Assembly (NCBI GenBank): GCA_964580435.1
Contig: CAZOKP010000032.1
Span: 1 to 26,173, forward strand
DNA from: CAZKEW01 sp964580435
GTDB taxonomy: Bacteria; Acidobacteriota; Aminicenantia; Aminicenantales; UBA8522
Direction of reading: 5' to 3'
DNA length: 26,173 nt
This document shows, piece by piece, positions 1 through 7,769 of this stretch. The position numbers and the translations under genes are program-made. Below the pieces are notes generated by a model. That model made no database searches. It was not told the origin of the DNA and was given only the letters and a program-made list of their open reading frames with translations. Each line of letters opens with the position of its first letter. Position 1 is the stretch's first letter.

Positions 1-1103
1 AGTTCCTGGTAAATTTTTAAAGTCCTCCGGGCCGCGTTCTCCCAGGAAAATTCTGCCCCTCTCTTCCGGCCTTTCCGCCGGCATTCCTCCTTCAGATTCT
101 CATCGCTAACCAGCCGCCACAGCGCCTGAGCGATCTCATTCACGGAAAGCGGGTCGATCACAATTCCCGCGTCGCCAATCATCTCCGGCAGTGAGCTTCT
201 GTTCGAGGCAATGACCGGAACACCGGCGGCCATGGCTTCGAGCACCGGCAGCCCCACTCCTTCAAACAGAGAGGGATAGATGAAAATATCGGCGCCCTGG
301 TAAAGAGCGGGCAGGTCTCCTTCCTCCACAAATCCCGTCAGGACGACATCACGGCCACCTGCATTCCTAATAGAGCCGCTGGTCTTTGTCGCTCTATAAT
401 CGTCCCGGCCAGCAATGACAAGCTGGTGAGTAAGATTCTTCTCGGATTTTAAGCGACTGAAGGCGTTGGCCAGCGAGACGAGATTTTTCCGCGGATTCAA
501 ACGGCCGACCGAAAGGATATACGGCTGCCGAATCTGATACTTAGCCAGAATTTTTTGGATTTGCCCCGGATTCCGGGCTTCGCTAAAGCGAGACGAAATA
601 CCGTAAGGAACCACATCAATTTTTTCGGGGAGCAGGCTGTACCTTGTTGAGATATCCTCTTTGGAAAATTGAGAGCCAGTTATAATTTTGGCCGCCCGGC
701 GGGCGGTTTGCCGGATTAAAATTCTGGAGCGGAAGACAAAAAACCTGGAGAATGTCTCGGGCACATGGAGAAACCCTAGGTCGTGGATTGTAACGACAAG
801 CTTTCCTTTATGCCAGGGCGGAGCGATGAACTGGACATGAAGAATATCTATGGCATCGCGGTATGTGACCCGACCCAAAAAGAGGGGTATCCGGGCCAAA
901 GGGTTCTTGACCGGAACCGGCCGAAGGCGGACGTTTTCATCCTGCCGGATACATTGATAGAATTGATGCTTCTTATCAACGGCATAGAGAATATACTCAT
1001 TCTCAAAGTCCTGGGAGAGGAGAGCTTGAAGGAGTCCGCGGATGTAAGTACAGTTCCCAGATCCGTCCTGTTCGGCAGCATGCACGTCGATCCCGATCTT
1101 CAT
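1..1103 (-). CDS. GT4-family glycosyltransferase, 3' end cut by window edge
   Basis: Predicted cytoplasmic GT-B fold glycosyltransferase that adds a sugar from a nucleotide-sugar donor to a polysaccharide precursor. I translated 367 codons from ATG at 1103; the frame stays open to base 1, so the C-terminus lies outside the window. The start reads MKIGIDVHAAEQDGSG, the usual N-terminal first strand and glycine loop. VVTIHDLGF lies near residue 103-111. The C-terminal Rossmann half begins at ILSVGRLNPRKN (196-207), where R201 and K206 are in the expected phosphate-contact positions. The family's E-x7-E motif is E281 to E289 (EGVGLPVLE), followed by AMAAGVPVIAS. It lies 12 bases after the phosphoglycosyltransferase gene on the same strand, so both are probably cotranscribed for exopolysaccharide or O-antigen assembly. 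The exact donor and linkage cannot be read from sequence. Confidence 0.9.
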   Translation of the reverse strand, partial: MKIGIDVHAAEQDGSGNCTYIRGLLQALLSQDFENEYILYAVDKKHQFYQCIRQDENVRLRPVPVKNPLARIPLFLGRVTYRDAIDILHVQFIAPPWHKGKLVVTIHDLGFLHVPETFSRFFVFRSRILIRQTARRAAKIITGSQFSKEDISTRYSLLPEKIDVVPYGISSRFSEARNPGQIQKILAKYQIRQPYILSVGRLNPRKNLVSLANAFSRLKSEKNLTHQLVIAGRDDYRATKTSGSIRNAGGRDVVLTGFVEEGDLPALYQGADIFIYPSLFEGVGLPVLEAMAAGVPVIASNRSSLPEMIGDAGIVIDPLSVNEIAQALWRLVSDENLKEECRRKGRKRGAEFSWENAARRTLKIYQE

Positions 1104-1115
1104 GGGCGGAGCGCT

Positions 1116-2540
1116 TCAAAAAGCTCCCTGTCCCGAAGCCGTTACCTTCACTGTTTTCATGAGAATGACCATATCCAGCCATAGCGACCAGTTCCGGATA
1201 TAATATTCATCCATATTTAGCCTCTCTCTGAACGGCACTAAGGAACGTCCGCTCGTCTGCCAGAGACCAGTGATGCCCGGCCTGACCTGAAAAAGGAGGG
1301 ACTTGACTTGTTTGACTTCCTCGAGCTCCTCCCGCAAATAAGGCCGCGGACCGACGATGCTCATCTCGCCTTTGAGGACATTGAGAAGCTGGGGCAATTC
1401 ATCCAGGCTGTATTTTCGCAAAAAGCTCCCGACCCGTGTTACCCGAGGGTCGGATGTCATGAGTTTTTTGTGCCTTGACCACTCCTCCTGGGCCTGGGGG
1501 TTTTTCCGGAGATACTCCTCCAGACGCTGGTCTGAGTCCACGTGCATGGTGCGGAACTTGACGACTTTGATGACCTTGCCCCGTTTGCCATACCGCTCCT
1601 GAGTGAAAAAAATCGATCCATGAGAATCCAACCGGATAGTGACCGCGATCACCAGAAACACGGGAAAGAAGAGAATGACCAAAACAACGGCCAGAACATA
1701 CTCAAAAACGGCTTTGATAAAAATATTCCAGGGCTTATGAAGGTTTTTTCTCACAACCAGGGAAAGGACCTTGCCGATATTTTCAATCTCGATTCCCGTT
1801 GTGATGAGATCGCCGGTTTGGGGGATATAGCGGATCGTATCGCTCACCGCTTCCCAGGCTTTGAGAAGACTGATCAGCTTATCGCGAGGGATGTTGGGAA
1901 ACGTGACGATGATATCATCAAACCCGGTTTTCCTTTTCCATTCTTCAATCTCATCAAAGTGTCCTAGGATAGGAACGCCAGAAACGGATGGGCCAATTTT
2001 CTTTTTCTCGTCTGTCAGGCAACCTACAATCTCATATCCCATGGTCTTATTTTGCTCGATGGCCTCAATTAGGGATGATGCGCTTTCCCTAGAGCCGATA
2101 ATAATTACTTTTTTCTTCCAAAATCCCAGGCGGAGGAGAAACATCTTGGTGATATACCGGAGTCCCGGAAGAATCACCATGCTCAGAAGCCAGGCCATGA
2201 ATATAATGATCCGGGAAAACGGGAAATATTCCTTCGTCACGAAAAGAGCGACAGCAATGAGACCAAAAGAGATGCTACTGCTCTTGATGAGAAACCGTGT
2301 TTCTTCCCAAAAAGAGTGTCTCTTGGTGTAAAGTTTCTCATAGAAAAAGACCCCGATCCAGAGCAACAGCATGTAAGCCGTGTTTAGGTAGGCCGAGAAT
2401 AAGACAGGCCTCTGACGCAGAGACGGAAATTGGGCGGGAAAGACCTCTGCCCGGATAAGATAAGCCAGGGTAAAGCAGAGGAATATAGCCAGGCAATCGG
2501 AGACAACTAAACATCCAAAGACAACAATTTTTTTCTTCAT
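1116..2540 (-). CDS. Polyprenyl-phosphate sugar-1-phosphate transferase (WbaP/WcaJ-like)
   Basis: Initiating membrane phosphoglycosyltransferase of 474 residues. The family transfers a sugar-1-phosphate from a nucleotide sugar to undecaprenyl phosphate, priming a polysaccharide repeat unit at the inner membrane. The N-terminus has about four hydrophobic segments (roughly 5-28, 47-67, 88-102, 110-127), then a nucleotide-binding-like domain (KKVIIIGSRESA, 143-154). A further membrane segment at 274-300 leads into the catalytic domain. Catalytic signatures are KFRTM (328-332), DELPQLLNVLKGE (380-392) with its conserved Asp-Glu pair, IVGPRP (395-400) and PGITGLWQ (421-428). Length and domain order match large polyisoprenyl phosphotransferases. 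The ATG at 2540 has no obvious Shine-Dalgarno sequence. A TTGACA-type promoter lies just upstream, and the GT4 gene follows after 12 bases. The sugar it transfers is unknown. Confidence 0.93.
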   Translation of the reverse strand: MKKKIVVFGCLVVSDCLAIFLCFTLAYLIRAEVFPAQFPSLRQRPVLFSAYLNTAYMLLLWIGVFFYEKLYTKRHSFWEETRFLIKSSSISFGLIAVALFVTKEYFPFSRIIIFMAWLLSMVILPGLRYITKMFLLRLGFWKKKVIIIGSRESASSLIEAIEQNKTMGYEIVGCLTDEKKKIGPSVSGVPILGHFDEIEEWKRKTGFDDIIVTFPNIPRDKLISLLKAWEAVSDTIRYIPQTGDLITTGIEIENIGKVLSLVVRKNLHKPWNIFIKAVFEYVLAVVLVILFFPVFLVIAVTIRLDSHGSIFFTQERYGKRGKVIKVVKFRTMHVDSDQRLEEYLRKNPQAQEEWSRHKKLMTSDPRVTRVGSFLRKYSLDELPQLLNVLKGEMSIVGPRPYLREELEEVKQVKSLLFQVRPGITGLWQTSGRSLVPFRERLNMDEYYIRNWSLWLDMVILMKTVKVTASGQGAF

Positions 2541-2560
2541 AGCGCGCGATTTATGAATGG

Positions 2561-2588
2561 TTTATCATACTCCACAAAGAGATGTCAA
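2561..2588 (-). promoter_or_regulatory. Candidate sigma70 promoter for the polysaccharide genes
   Basis: On the minus strand a perfect TTGACA (2588-2583) is followed after 16 bases by GATAAA (2566-2561), which matches TATAAT at four of six positions. It sits about 20 bases upstream of the ATG at 2540. The -35 is strong and the -10 moderate; an overlapping TATGAT is too close to the -35 to pair with it. Confidence 0.5.
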
Positions 2589-2640
2589 TTTTCTCCCAAG
2601 ACCCAAAATTGCCAATAGAAACAGAAGTCGTTGACTTGCG

Positions 2641-2810
2641 TGTCATTGCGAGTGACCGAAGGGAGCGCGGCAATCCGACGAAGTCGTCGCGAGGAACGAA
2701 GTGCCGTGGCGATCCCATTATTATCGCATAGCATTCTGAGATTCCTCGCTTCGCTCGGAATGACCGTTCGGATCAGATCGCCACGGCATCTTCGATGCCT
2801 CACGATGACA
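2641..2810. repeat. Palindromic dispersed repeat (MITE-like) with terminal inverted repeats
   Basis: A 170-bp element is bounded by TGTCATTGCGAG (2641-2652) and CTCACGATGACA (2799-2810), inverted copies matching at 10 of 12 positions. Inside it, TGCCGTGGCGATC (2702-2714) pairs perfectly with GATCGCCACGGCA (2776-2788), so the DNA or RNA could form a long branched hairpin. It encodes no convincing protein. A related single arm in the opposite orientation lies at 8983-9042. It fills most of the gap between the divergent polysaccharide genes. I see no clear target-site duplication. Confidence 0.75.
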
Positions 2811-2854
2811 GGGCACGCGTTTTCCTATCTGCAATTCTGGATTTCTTCAGATTA

Positions 2855-2883
2855 TTGAAAGCCTCACCTTTTTGCGATAAAAT
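2855..2883 (+). promoter_or_regulatory. Candidate sigma70 promoter for the Wzy/WaaL-like gene
   Basis: TTGAAA (2855-2860) is separated by exactly 17 bases from TAAAAT (2878-2883); each hexamer matches consensus at five of six positions. Transcription would start near 2890, between the extended upstream ATG at 2795 and the preferred ATG at 2909. The promoter therefore supports the downstream start. Confidence 0.6.
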
Positions 2884-2908
2884 TATCCAGGGACCGCCGG
2901 AAAGGCAG

Positions 2909-5008
2909 ATGAAAATTCAAAAAGAAAATTTGAAATACCTGGCCTTAGCCGTGATAGGCGGCGCCGCCCTTTGTCCTTTCTATCTAAAATACGTTCCGCT
3001 CGTAACGCTTTTTCAGGTCATCCTTTTGCCAGTCCTCGGACTTCTTGTCATCCTGACAATTTCAGACCTGGAGGCGGGAACGCTTTTGTTTCTGTTTATT
3101 TTTCCGCTGATCAATAATCTGCCCTATTATTTTGGAATTAATGAAAGCGTGCCTCACGCGCCCACCGCTCTAGTCTTATTTTTATTTTATTTCTGGGCCT
3201 GGCTCGTCCGAAGAGCTTCAGGACTCACCGAAAAGACAGCGCCGAGCCCAGTTCTAAAGCCGATGACGATCACCGCCTGGCTTGTTCTGATCTCTGCTGT
3301 TATCACCTTCTTGAGGTTCGGGAACTTTTATCCATTTTTGACCGATGGCCTCTACGAACTGGTAACAAATGTCAACGGTGTGACGAGTGGCGGAGCCCAG
3401 ATGAGCACGGTTTTTCATTCCTTGAGTTATTTCAGTGAATTCGGGTTTTTCCTAGTCCTGGGCACCGTGCTTCTCGCCAAGGATATTGTCCGAAAAGCAC
3501 TGACCGTCCTCGGAATTAGCCTCTTCCTGTCTCTGGGTTTTGGCTTTTTTCAGGCCCTCCAGAATCCAAGTTTAGGAAATACAGAATTTTGGGTTCGGCT
3601 GGGCCAGATTAATGCCACTTTCAAAGACCCCAACGCCTTTGGAACTTTCTTGGCGATTACGGGTCCGCTGCTCTTGGGCGCCTCGCTCCACTTTAAAGGG
3701 TGGCGGAGGATCTTCTTCGGGGCGGCTTTTGCGGGGACACTTCTTATCTTGCCTTTCATCGGGATCCGGAGCGGCCTTTTAGGATTTGGGGTAGCGATCA
3801 TTGCTTTCCTGGGGTTGATGGCCAGAGCCCGGAAAGGCGCTACCCGGGAGATGAGTGGGCGCTTCAAAAGGCGGACTCTCTGGGGGATGGCTTCGTTTCT
3901 GGCTGTTTTGCTGATTGTCTTTGGAGCTCTGAACTTTAAAAATGCCCGGGTGTTTGAAAGGCTCAAGGGCAATTGGCAGAGCCTTCAAGCCAAAGGGGGG
4001 CTCGTCAGCCTCTCGCCAGAGCGATACTTCCTTTGGAAAGAAGCCCTCCATATGAGCCGAGATTATCCGCTGAGCGGGGTAGGGACAGGAGCGTATATTA
4101 TCCAACTCCCCAATTATTACACGGAAGACAAAAAGAGTTACCCATTTGGATTAGAGGCATTCCGCCGAAACGACTCGGCCGAGAATTACTTTCTTCAGGT
4201 GGTTGCGGAAGTCGGAGTCGTCGGACTTCTGGCCTTCCTCTGGATATTCTGGATGATAAAGAAGGAAATAAAATCAGGCTATCGGAAGCTTCCTGGACCA
4301 GAGGAAAACCCCTATCTTTTTATTGGAGCGGTAGCAGGCGCCATTTCTTACTTCATCAACATTTTATTTCACTCCTACATCGGGAGCCCCGAGACTAAGT
4401 TTGCTTTCTGGCTTCTCATCGGGCTGATCGCTTATTGGGTCCGGGATCCCCCTAGACCAGAGGGGAGCACCTCGCAAAAATTCCTTTTCAATAAAAGACA
4501 GAAATTAGCTGGATTCATTTTTCTTGTTCTTTTCGGCGGTGTGCATATCTGGAATTCGACCCACTCCCTGTCTTTAGCCCGCCAGACCGAAAGATACGGC
4601 CTCAAGCAGGATTTCGGGCTCTATCAATTGGAAAAAACCACTGACGGAAGAGAATTCCGTTGGACGAGGGAATACGGGGGGTTAACGATTAAAATAGAAA
4701 AGCCCATCATCGAAATCCCGTTGCTGGCCTCTCACCCGGATATTCAACAGAGTCCCGTGGAAGTCAGGCTGTATATCGTCAAAGACTTCTTCAAGCATAA
4801 GAGGCTTTTGGACGAGATCACTTTGACCAAGAGCATTTGGAACACCCATAAATATATTGTTCCCAATGAAGTCGGTCAGAAAATTATCCTCCTCTTCAAA
4901 GTCAGCCGCACCTGGAATCCGTTGAAGACCCTGGGCATACCAGACCCGAGGAATCTGGGTATAGCTATCGGCAAGATTGAGTTTCAAGATCTACACGTGC
5001 CGGATTAG
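2909..5008 (+). CDS. O-antigen ligase/polymerase family membrane protein (Wzy/WaaL-like)
   Basis: Polytopic inner-membrane protein of 699 residues from the ATG at 2909. The family polymerises lipid-linked polysaccharide units or ligates them to lipid A core on the periplasmic side. About a dozen hydrophobic segments are visible. Family hallmarks are NATFKDPNAFG near 233-243, IRSGLLG near 286-292, YPLSGVGTG near 386-394, and DSAENYFLQVVAEVGVVG near 422-439, the usual N-x-x-L-x-x-x-x-E-x-G-x-x-G signature. After a last membrane segment near 530-545, about 150 soluble residues follow, an unusually long tail. The frame is open back to an ATG at 2795, but those 38 extra codons begin inside a dispersed repeat and cross a promoter; AAGG just before 2909 supports the shorter form. 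Polymerase versus ligase cannot be decided from sequence. Confidence 0.87.
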   Translation: MKIQKENLKYLALAVIGGAALCPFYLKYVPLVTLFQVILLPVLGLLVILTISDLEAGTLLFLFIFPLINNLPYYFGINESVPHAPTALVLFLFYFWAWLVRRASGLTEKTAPSPVLKPMTITAWLVLISAVITFLRFGNFYPFLTDGLYELVTNVNGVTSGGAQMSTVFHSLSYFSEFGFFLVLGTVLLAKDIVRKALTVLGISLFLSLGFGFFQALQNPSLGNTEFWVRLGQINATFKDPNAFGTFLAITGPLLLGASLHFKGWRRIFFGAAFAGTLLILPFIGIRSGLLGFGVAIIAFLGLMARARKGATREMSGRFKRRTLWGMASFLAVLLIVFGALNFKNARVFERLKGNWQSLQAKGGLVSLSPERYFLWKEALHMSRDYPLSGVGTGAYIIQLPNYYTEDKKSYPFGLEAFRRNDSAENYFLQVVAEVGVVGLLAFLWIFWMIKKEIKSGYRKLPGPEENPYLFIGAVAGAISYFINILFHSYIGSPETKFAFWLLIGLIAYWVRDPPRPEGSTSQKFLFNKRQKLAGFIFLVLFGGVHIWNSTHSLSLARQTERYGLKQDFGLYQLEKTTDGREFRWTREYGGLTIKIEKPIIEIPLLASHPDIQQSPVEVRLYIVKDFFKHKRLLDEITLTKSIWNTHKYIVPNEVGQKIILLFKVSRTWNPLKTLGIPDPRNLGIAIGKIEFQDLHVPD

Positions 5009-5015
5009 ACTGCAT

Positions 5016-5043
5016 TTGACTTTTCCGATAAATTCAATATAAA
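5016..5043 (+). promoter_or_regulatory. Candidate sigma70 promoter for the F0 ATP synthase operon
   Basis: TTGACT (5016-5021) is followed after 16 bases by TATAAA (5038-5043); each hexamer matches consensus at five of six positions. It starts eight bases after the stop codon of the upstream polymerase gene, with no hairpin terminator seen between. The predicted leader is about 60 bases long, ending at the ATG at 5108. Confidence 0.65.
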
Positions 5044-5107
5044 AATAAAGGCGAAAGCCGGACAAGATCTAAGAAGATTTTGCCCAGCCTTATTAGTCCT
5101 GCAAATA

Positions 5108-5365
5108 ATGCCCGACCGACCACCGTCCCGCATCAACTTCCGCAAGCTTGCCGCGCTGAGTTCGCTCGGCCTGATGCTGCCGTCTTCCATCGCCGTCGGG
5201 CTCTTCATGGGTTACTTCCTCGATAAGCTCTTCGGCACTCATCCCTGGATGCTTTCCATCTTCACCCTGCTCGGTGTCGCCTCCGGTTTCCTCAGCCTTT
5301 TCCGCGGGCTCAGGAAACTCGGCATAGAGAAAGACGAGGATGTCGAGAACAAAGAAAATGAATAA
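5108..5365 (+). CDS. atpZ: AtpZ/AtpQ-like small ATP synthase-associated membrane protein
   Basis: An 85-residue protein with two hydrophobic segments (roughly 14-36 and 45-65) separated by the polar turn DKLFGTHPW. That turn and the second segment (LLGVASGFLSLFRGL) are typical of the 'ATPase gene 1' AtpZ/AtpI family, whose members sit first in F-type ATPase operons. The family has been linked to assembly of the c ring or to cation entry; the role here is inferred from family and position. The C-terminus is short and charged. The ATG at 5108 has no clear Shine-Dalgarno sequence, but the promoter at 5016-5043 leads directly into it. It overlaps the next gene, atpI, so translational coupling is likely. 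Confidence 0.78.
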   Translation: MPDRPPSRINFRKLAALSSLGLMLPSSIAVGLFMGYFLDKLFGTHPWMLSIFTLLGVASGFLSLFRGLRKLGIEKDEDVENKENE

Positions 5366-5771
5366 CCGACAAGCCGTCGAAGGGCAACGCCTTCTTGAAG
5401 AACGGATCCTCCGCCGGATTCCCCTGGAAATCCTGGTTTTTTCCCTGGTTGTCGCCTGCGCTTCTCTCGTTTTATTCAGCCCCCGCACAAGCCTCTTTGT
5501 CTTCGCCGGGGGGGTCTGCTCAGCCGCCAGTTTCTCCTGGCTCAAACAGACGATCTCCCGGTTCCTCGGTCAGGACAAGAAAAAAGCCATCAAGTCCGGC
5601 ATCTTCATCTATCTCGTCCGCCTTCTCTTGATAATCGGCGTCTTTTCTATTATAATTTTCCAATTCCCGAGGATGATCCTGGCCTTCGCGGCTGGTTTTT
5701 CAACGGTCATCTTGGTGTTCTTCGTTGAAGCGGTCAGGGCCATTTCGCAGATAAGGCAATGGAAGGGTTAG
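5340..5771 (+). CDS. atpI: ATP synthase protein I (AtpI-like)
   Basis: Membrane protein of up to 143 residues with four hydrophobic segments (about 28-44, 46-68, 87-105 and 108-128). This matches the AtpI family encoded ahead of F0 a subunits; in other bacteria it helps assemble the c-ring. The primary sequence is weakly conserved, so position carries much of the call. Two starts are possible: ATG at 5340 (26-base overlap with atpZ) and ATG at 5358, giving a 137-residue form that overlaps only the atpZ stop region by 8 bases. Neither has a well-spaced Shine-Dalgarno sequence. The 3' end overlaps atpB by 13 bases. Having both atpZ- and atpI-type genes in tandem is notable but has precedent in F-ATPase operons. 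Confidence 0.75.
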   Translation: MSRTKKMNNRQAVEGQRLLEERILRRIPLEILVFSLVVACASLVLFSPRTSLFVFAGGVCSAASFSWLKQTISRFLGQDKKKAIKSGIFIYLVRLLLIIGVFSIIIFQFPRMILAFAAGFSTVILVFFVEAVRAISQIRQWKG

Positions 5772-6505
5772 AACACAGTCTCTTCATCGTTGAACTTTTT
5801 AATAAGGTTTTCGGGAAGCCCATTCTGGCCTTGCTCGGGCTCCTCGGAATTCATCCCAAGAACACCCAGAACCCCGTTCCAGATTACATCGTCATGTGTC
5901 TTATTGTGGCCCTGTTCCTTATGCTCTTGCTCGGGCTCTCCGCCCGAAAGTTGTCCCGCATCCCTTCGAAGCGCCAGAGCGCTCTCGAGCTCATCATCGA
6001 GACCTTTGAGAATCTTCTTGTGGACGTTATCGGCGAGGAAGGCCGGAAATATCTCCCGATGATCGGCAGCATCGGGCTGTTTATCTTCACCGCAAACCTG
6101 CTCGGCCTTGTCCCGGGGTTCATGTCGCCCACGAGCAAGCTCAACGTGACCGCGGGGTGTGCCATCTCCGTCTTCATCTACTATCACTGGCAGGGAATGA
6201 AAGCCCAGGGCGTTCTTCGGTATCTCAAACACTTCACCGGACCCATCCCGGCCCTGGCTCCGCTCCTTTTTCCGATCGAAATCATCAGCCATTTTTCCCG
6301 GCCTGTTTCGCTTTCTCTACGGCTTTTCGGCAATATCTTTGCCGAAGAATTGCTCATCATCGTCATCGCTTCCATCGTCCCCTTTGTTCTTCCTCTCCCT
6401 TTCATGGCTGTGGCCATCTTTACGGCTATCATACAGGCCTTTGTTTTCGTCTTGCTCGCCTGCATTTACATCGGGGGCGCGGTGGCCCATGAGGAGGAAC
6501 ATTAA
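5759..6505 (+). CDS. atpB: F0 ATP synthase subunit a
   Basis: Subunit a (248 residues) forms the two half-channels and the stator face against the rotating c ring. The essential arginine is visible as R188 in SLRLFGN (186-192), preceded by HFSRPVSLS. Q226 in IIQAFVF matches the position of E. coli Gln252, and the protein ends with the family's AHEEEH-type tail. Earlier segments include TANLLGLVPGF (111-121), a typical family motif. Five or six membrane segments are predicted and length is near normal. It starts 13 bases inside atpI and ends 20 bases before atpE, so it sits within one operon. No b, delta or F1 genes follow, so partners must be encoded elsewhere. Confidence 0.96.
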   Translation: MEGLEHSLFIVELFNKVFGKPILALLGLLGIHPKNTQNPVPDYIVMCLIVALFLMLLLGLSARKLSRIPSKRQSALELIIETFENLLVDVIGEEGRKYLPMIGSIGLFIFTANLLGLVPGFMSPTSKLNVTAGCAISVFIYYHWQGMKAQGVLRYLKHFTGPIPALAPLLFPIEIISHFSRPVSLSLRLFGNIFAEELLIIVIASIVPFVLPLPFMAVAIFTAIIQAFVFVLLACIYIGGAVAHEEEH

Positions 6506-6525
6506 ATAGTGAAAGGAGAATAGAA

Positions 6526-6870
6526 ATGATCAAAACTCTCAAAGCCCTTGGGCTCCTGCTCTTTTTCGTGCTTGTAGCAAGCAGCCCTCTCCTGGCCCAG
6601 GAGGCGGCCGCGAACCCGGAAAAAGCCTCGCTCTACAAGCTGTCCATTATCGTCGGCGGGGCCATCATCACCCTGGCGGTTGCTGCCGGCGCCTTCTGCC
6701 AGGCCAAGGCCATCTCGAGCGCCTGCGAGGGGATCTCCAGAAATCCGGGAGCCGGCCCGCACATCCGCTTCCTCCTGATCTTCGGACTGGTCCTGATCGA
6801 AACGCTCGTCATCTACGCCCTTCTCATCACCATCATTATCCTCCTCATCCAGTGGGGAAAATACGCCTAA
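6526..6870 (+). CDS. atpE: F0 ATP synthase subunit c, with signal peptide and Na+-type site
   Basis: Proteolipid c subunit (114 residues) that forms the rotor ring. The first 25 residues look like a cleavable signal peptide (hydrophobic core 8-19, then SSPLLAQ). The mature hairpin has helix 1 at about 38-64, a polar loop around SRNPGAG (71-77) and helix 2 at about 82-108. The ion-binding carboxylate is E92. Q59 in helix 1, T93 next to E92, and Y97 line up with Q32, S66 and Y70 of the Ilyobacter tartaricus Na+ c-ring, and the Gln-to-Glu spacing (33) is identical. This predicts Na+ coupling, an inference not proven here. A strong GGAG (6515-6518) lies seven bases before the ATG, fitting the need for many c copies. 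Confidence 0.95.
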   Translation: MIKTLKALGLLLFFVLVASSPLLAQEAAANPEKASLYKLSIIVGGAIITLAVAAGAFCQAKAISSACEGISRNPGAGPHIRFLLIFGLVLIETLVIYALLITIIILLIQWGKYA

Positions 6871-6899
6871 GCAACGGCGTTCCGTCTTAGAGAAAGCGG

Positions 6900-7769
6900 A
6901 TGAATCTGGCTGTTTTCGGGATCTTAGGAGAGACGTTCAAAAGGTTCAATGAAGACAAGTGCTGGAATTCAGCCATCATCATTTCTTATTTTGCTTTTCT
7001 CTGCGCCGTCCCGCTGGTCGCCCTGTTTGTGTTCGCGACGAGCAAGATTGTGGGGACGTCCGAGCCGGCGCTCCGGAGCCTGAACCTGTTCTCGGACGAA
7101 TTTTTCGCCAAGCTTGATCCATCGTTCTTCAAAAAACTCCAGGGCGTCTCTGAGCATCTCAGCAACCTCGGCTGGTTCGGCCTCATCGGTTCCCTCGTCG
7201 CCGCCAGCTTTGTGTTCTCCAACCTGATTCATTCGATTAATGTCATCTTCCGGACGAAATACCAGAAATCCTTTTTCTACAACCGGCTCATTGAATACTC
7301 CATCATGTTCATGATGGGGATCATCCTGCTGATTTCCCTTTCTATAACCGCCATCTGGACAGCCCTTCACCGCGCTCTTCAGGAAAGCGAATATGCGGCC
7401 AGCCACGTAAACCCCAAAACCATCGCGCTTGTGAATAACTTCCTTATTCAATACATCGTTCCCTTGGCCCTCACCTTCCTGTTCCTTTTTATCCTTTACA
7501 AGTTCATCCCCGAAGTGAAAGTCCATACCGCGCCGGCCGCCCTGGCAGCGGTCATCATTGCCGTCCTCTGGGAAGCCTTTAAAAGAGTCTTCGCTTTTTA
7601 TGTGGCCAATTTTTCGGCGATCGGCATCGTCCTCTCGAAACTCGTCCAGGGGACTCTGACCTCGATGATCTTTTTCCTTTTATGGATTTCTTTTTCCCTG
7701 ATTATTCTGCTCTGGGGAGCCGAGTTGGCCGCTGTTTTAAACGAGAGAAGACATGAAAAAGCGGTCTGA
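6900..7769 (+). CDS. YihY/BrkB-family integral membrane protein
   Basis: A 289-residue polytopic protein with about six hydrophobic segments. It matches the YihY/virulence factor BrkB family, once mislabelled ribonuclease BN. Family features include the early amphipathic stretch before the first membrane span, a GLIGSLVAASFVFSNLIHSIN region, and the C-terminal span pattern FKRVFAFYVANFSAIGIV followed by GTLTSMIFFLLW. Molecular function is not established; some members have been proposed as transporters. It begins 29 bases after atpE and its last 17 bases overlap lpxD, so it may share the same transcript. The ATG at 6900 has only a weak AGAAAGCGG upstream. Confidence 0.87.
   Translation: MNLAVFGILGETFKRFNEDKCWNSAIIISYFAFLCAVPLVALFVFATSKIVGTSEPALRSLNLFSDEFFAKLDPSFFKKLQGVSEHLSNLGWFGLIGSLVAASFVFSNLIHSINVIFRTKYQKSFFYNRLIEYSIMFMMGIILLISLSITAIWTALHRALQESEYAASHVNPKTIALVNNFLIQYIVPLALTFLFLFILYKFIPEVKVHTAPAALAAVIIAVLWEAFKRVFAFYVANFSAIGIVLSKLVQGTLTSMIFFLLWISFSLIILLWGAELAAVLNERRHEKAV

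Noticed and set aside
783..1184. Plus-strand ORF at the left edge
   Set aside because: It is a shadow of the GT4 glycosyltransferase frame on the minus strand, which carries clear family motifs.
2585..2803. 72-codon minus-strand ORF in the intergenic repeat (VIPSEARNL-type peptide)
   Set aside because: It lies in the palindromic repeat. Peptides of this kind are well-known false translations of such repeats, and there is no ribosome-binding site.
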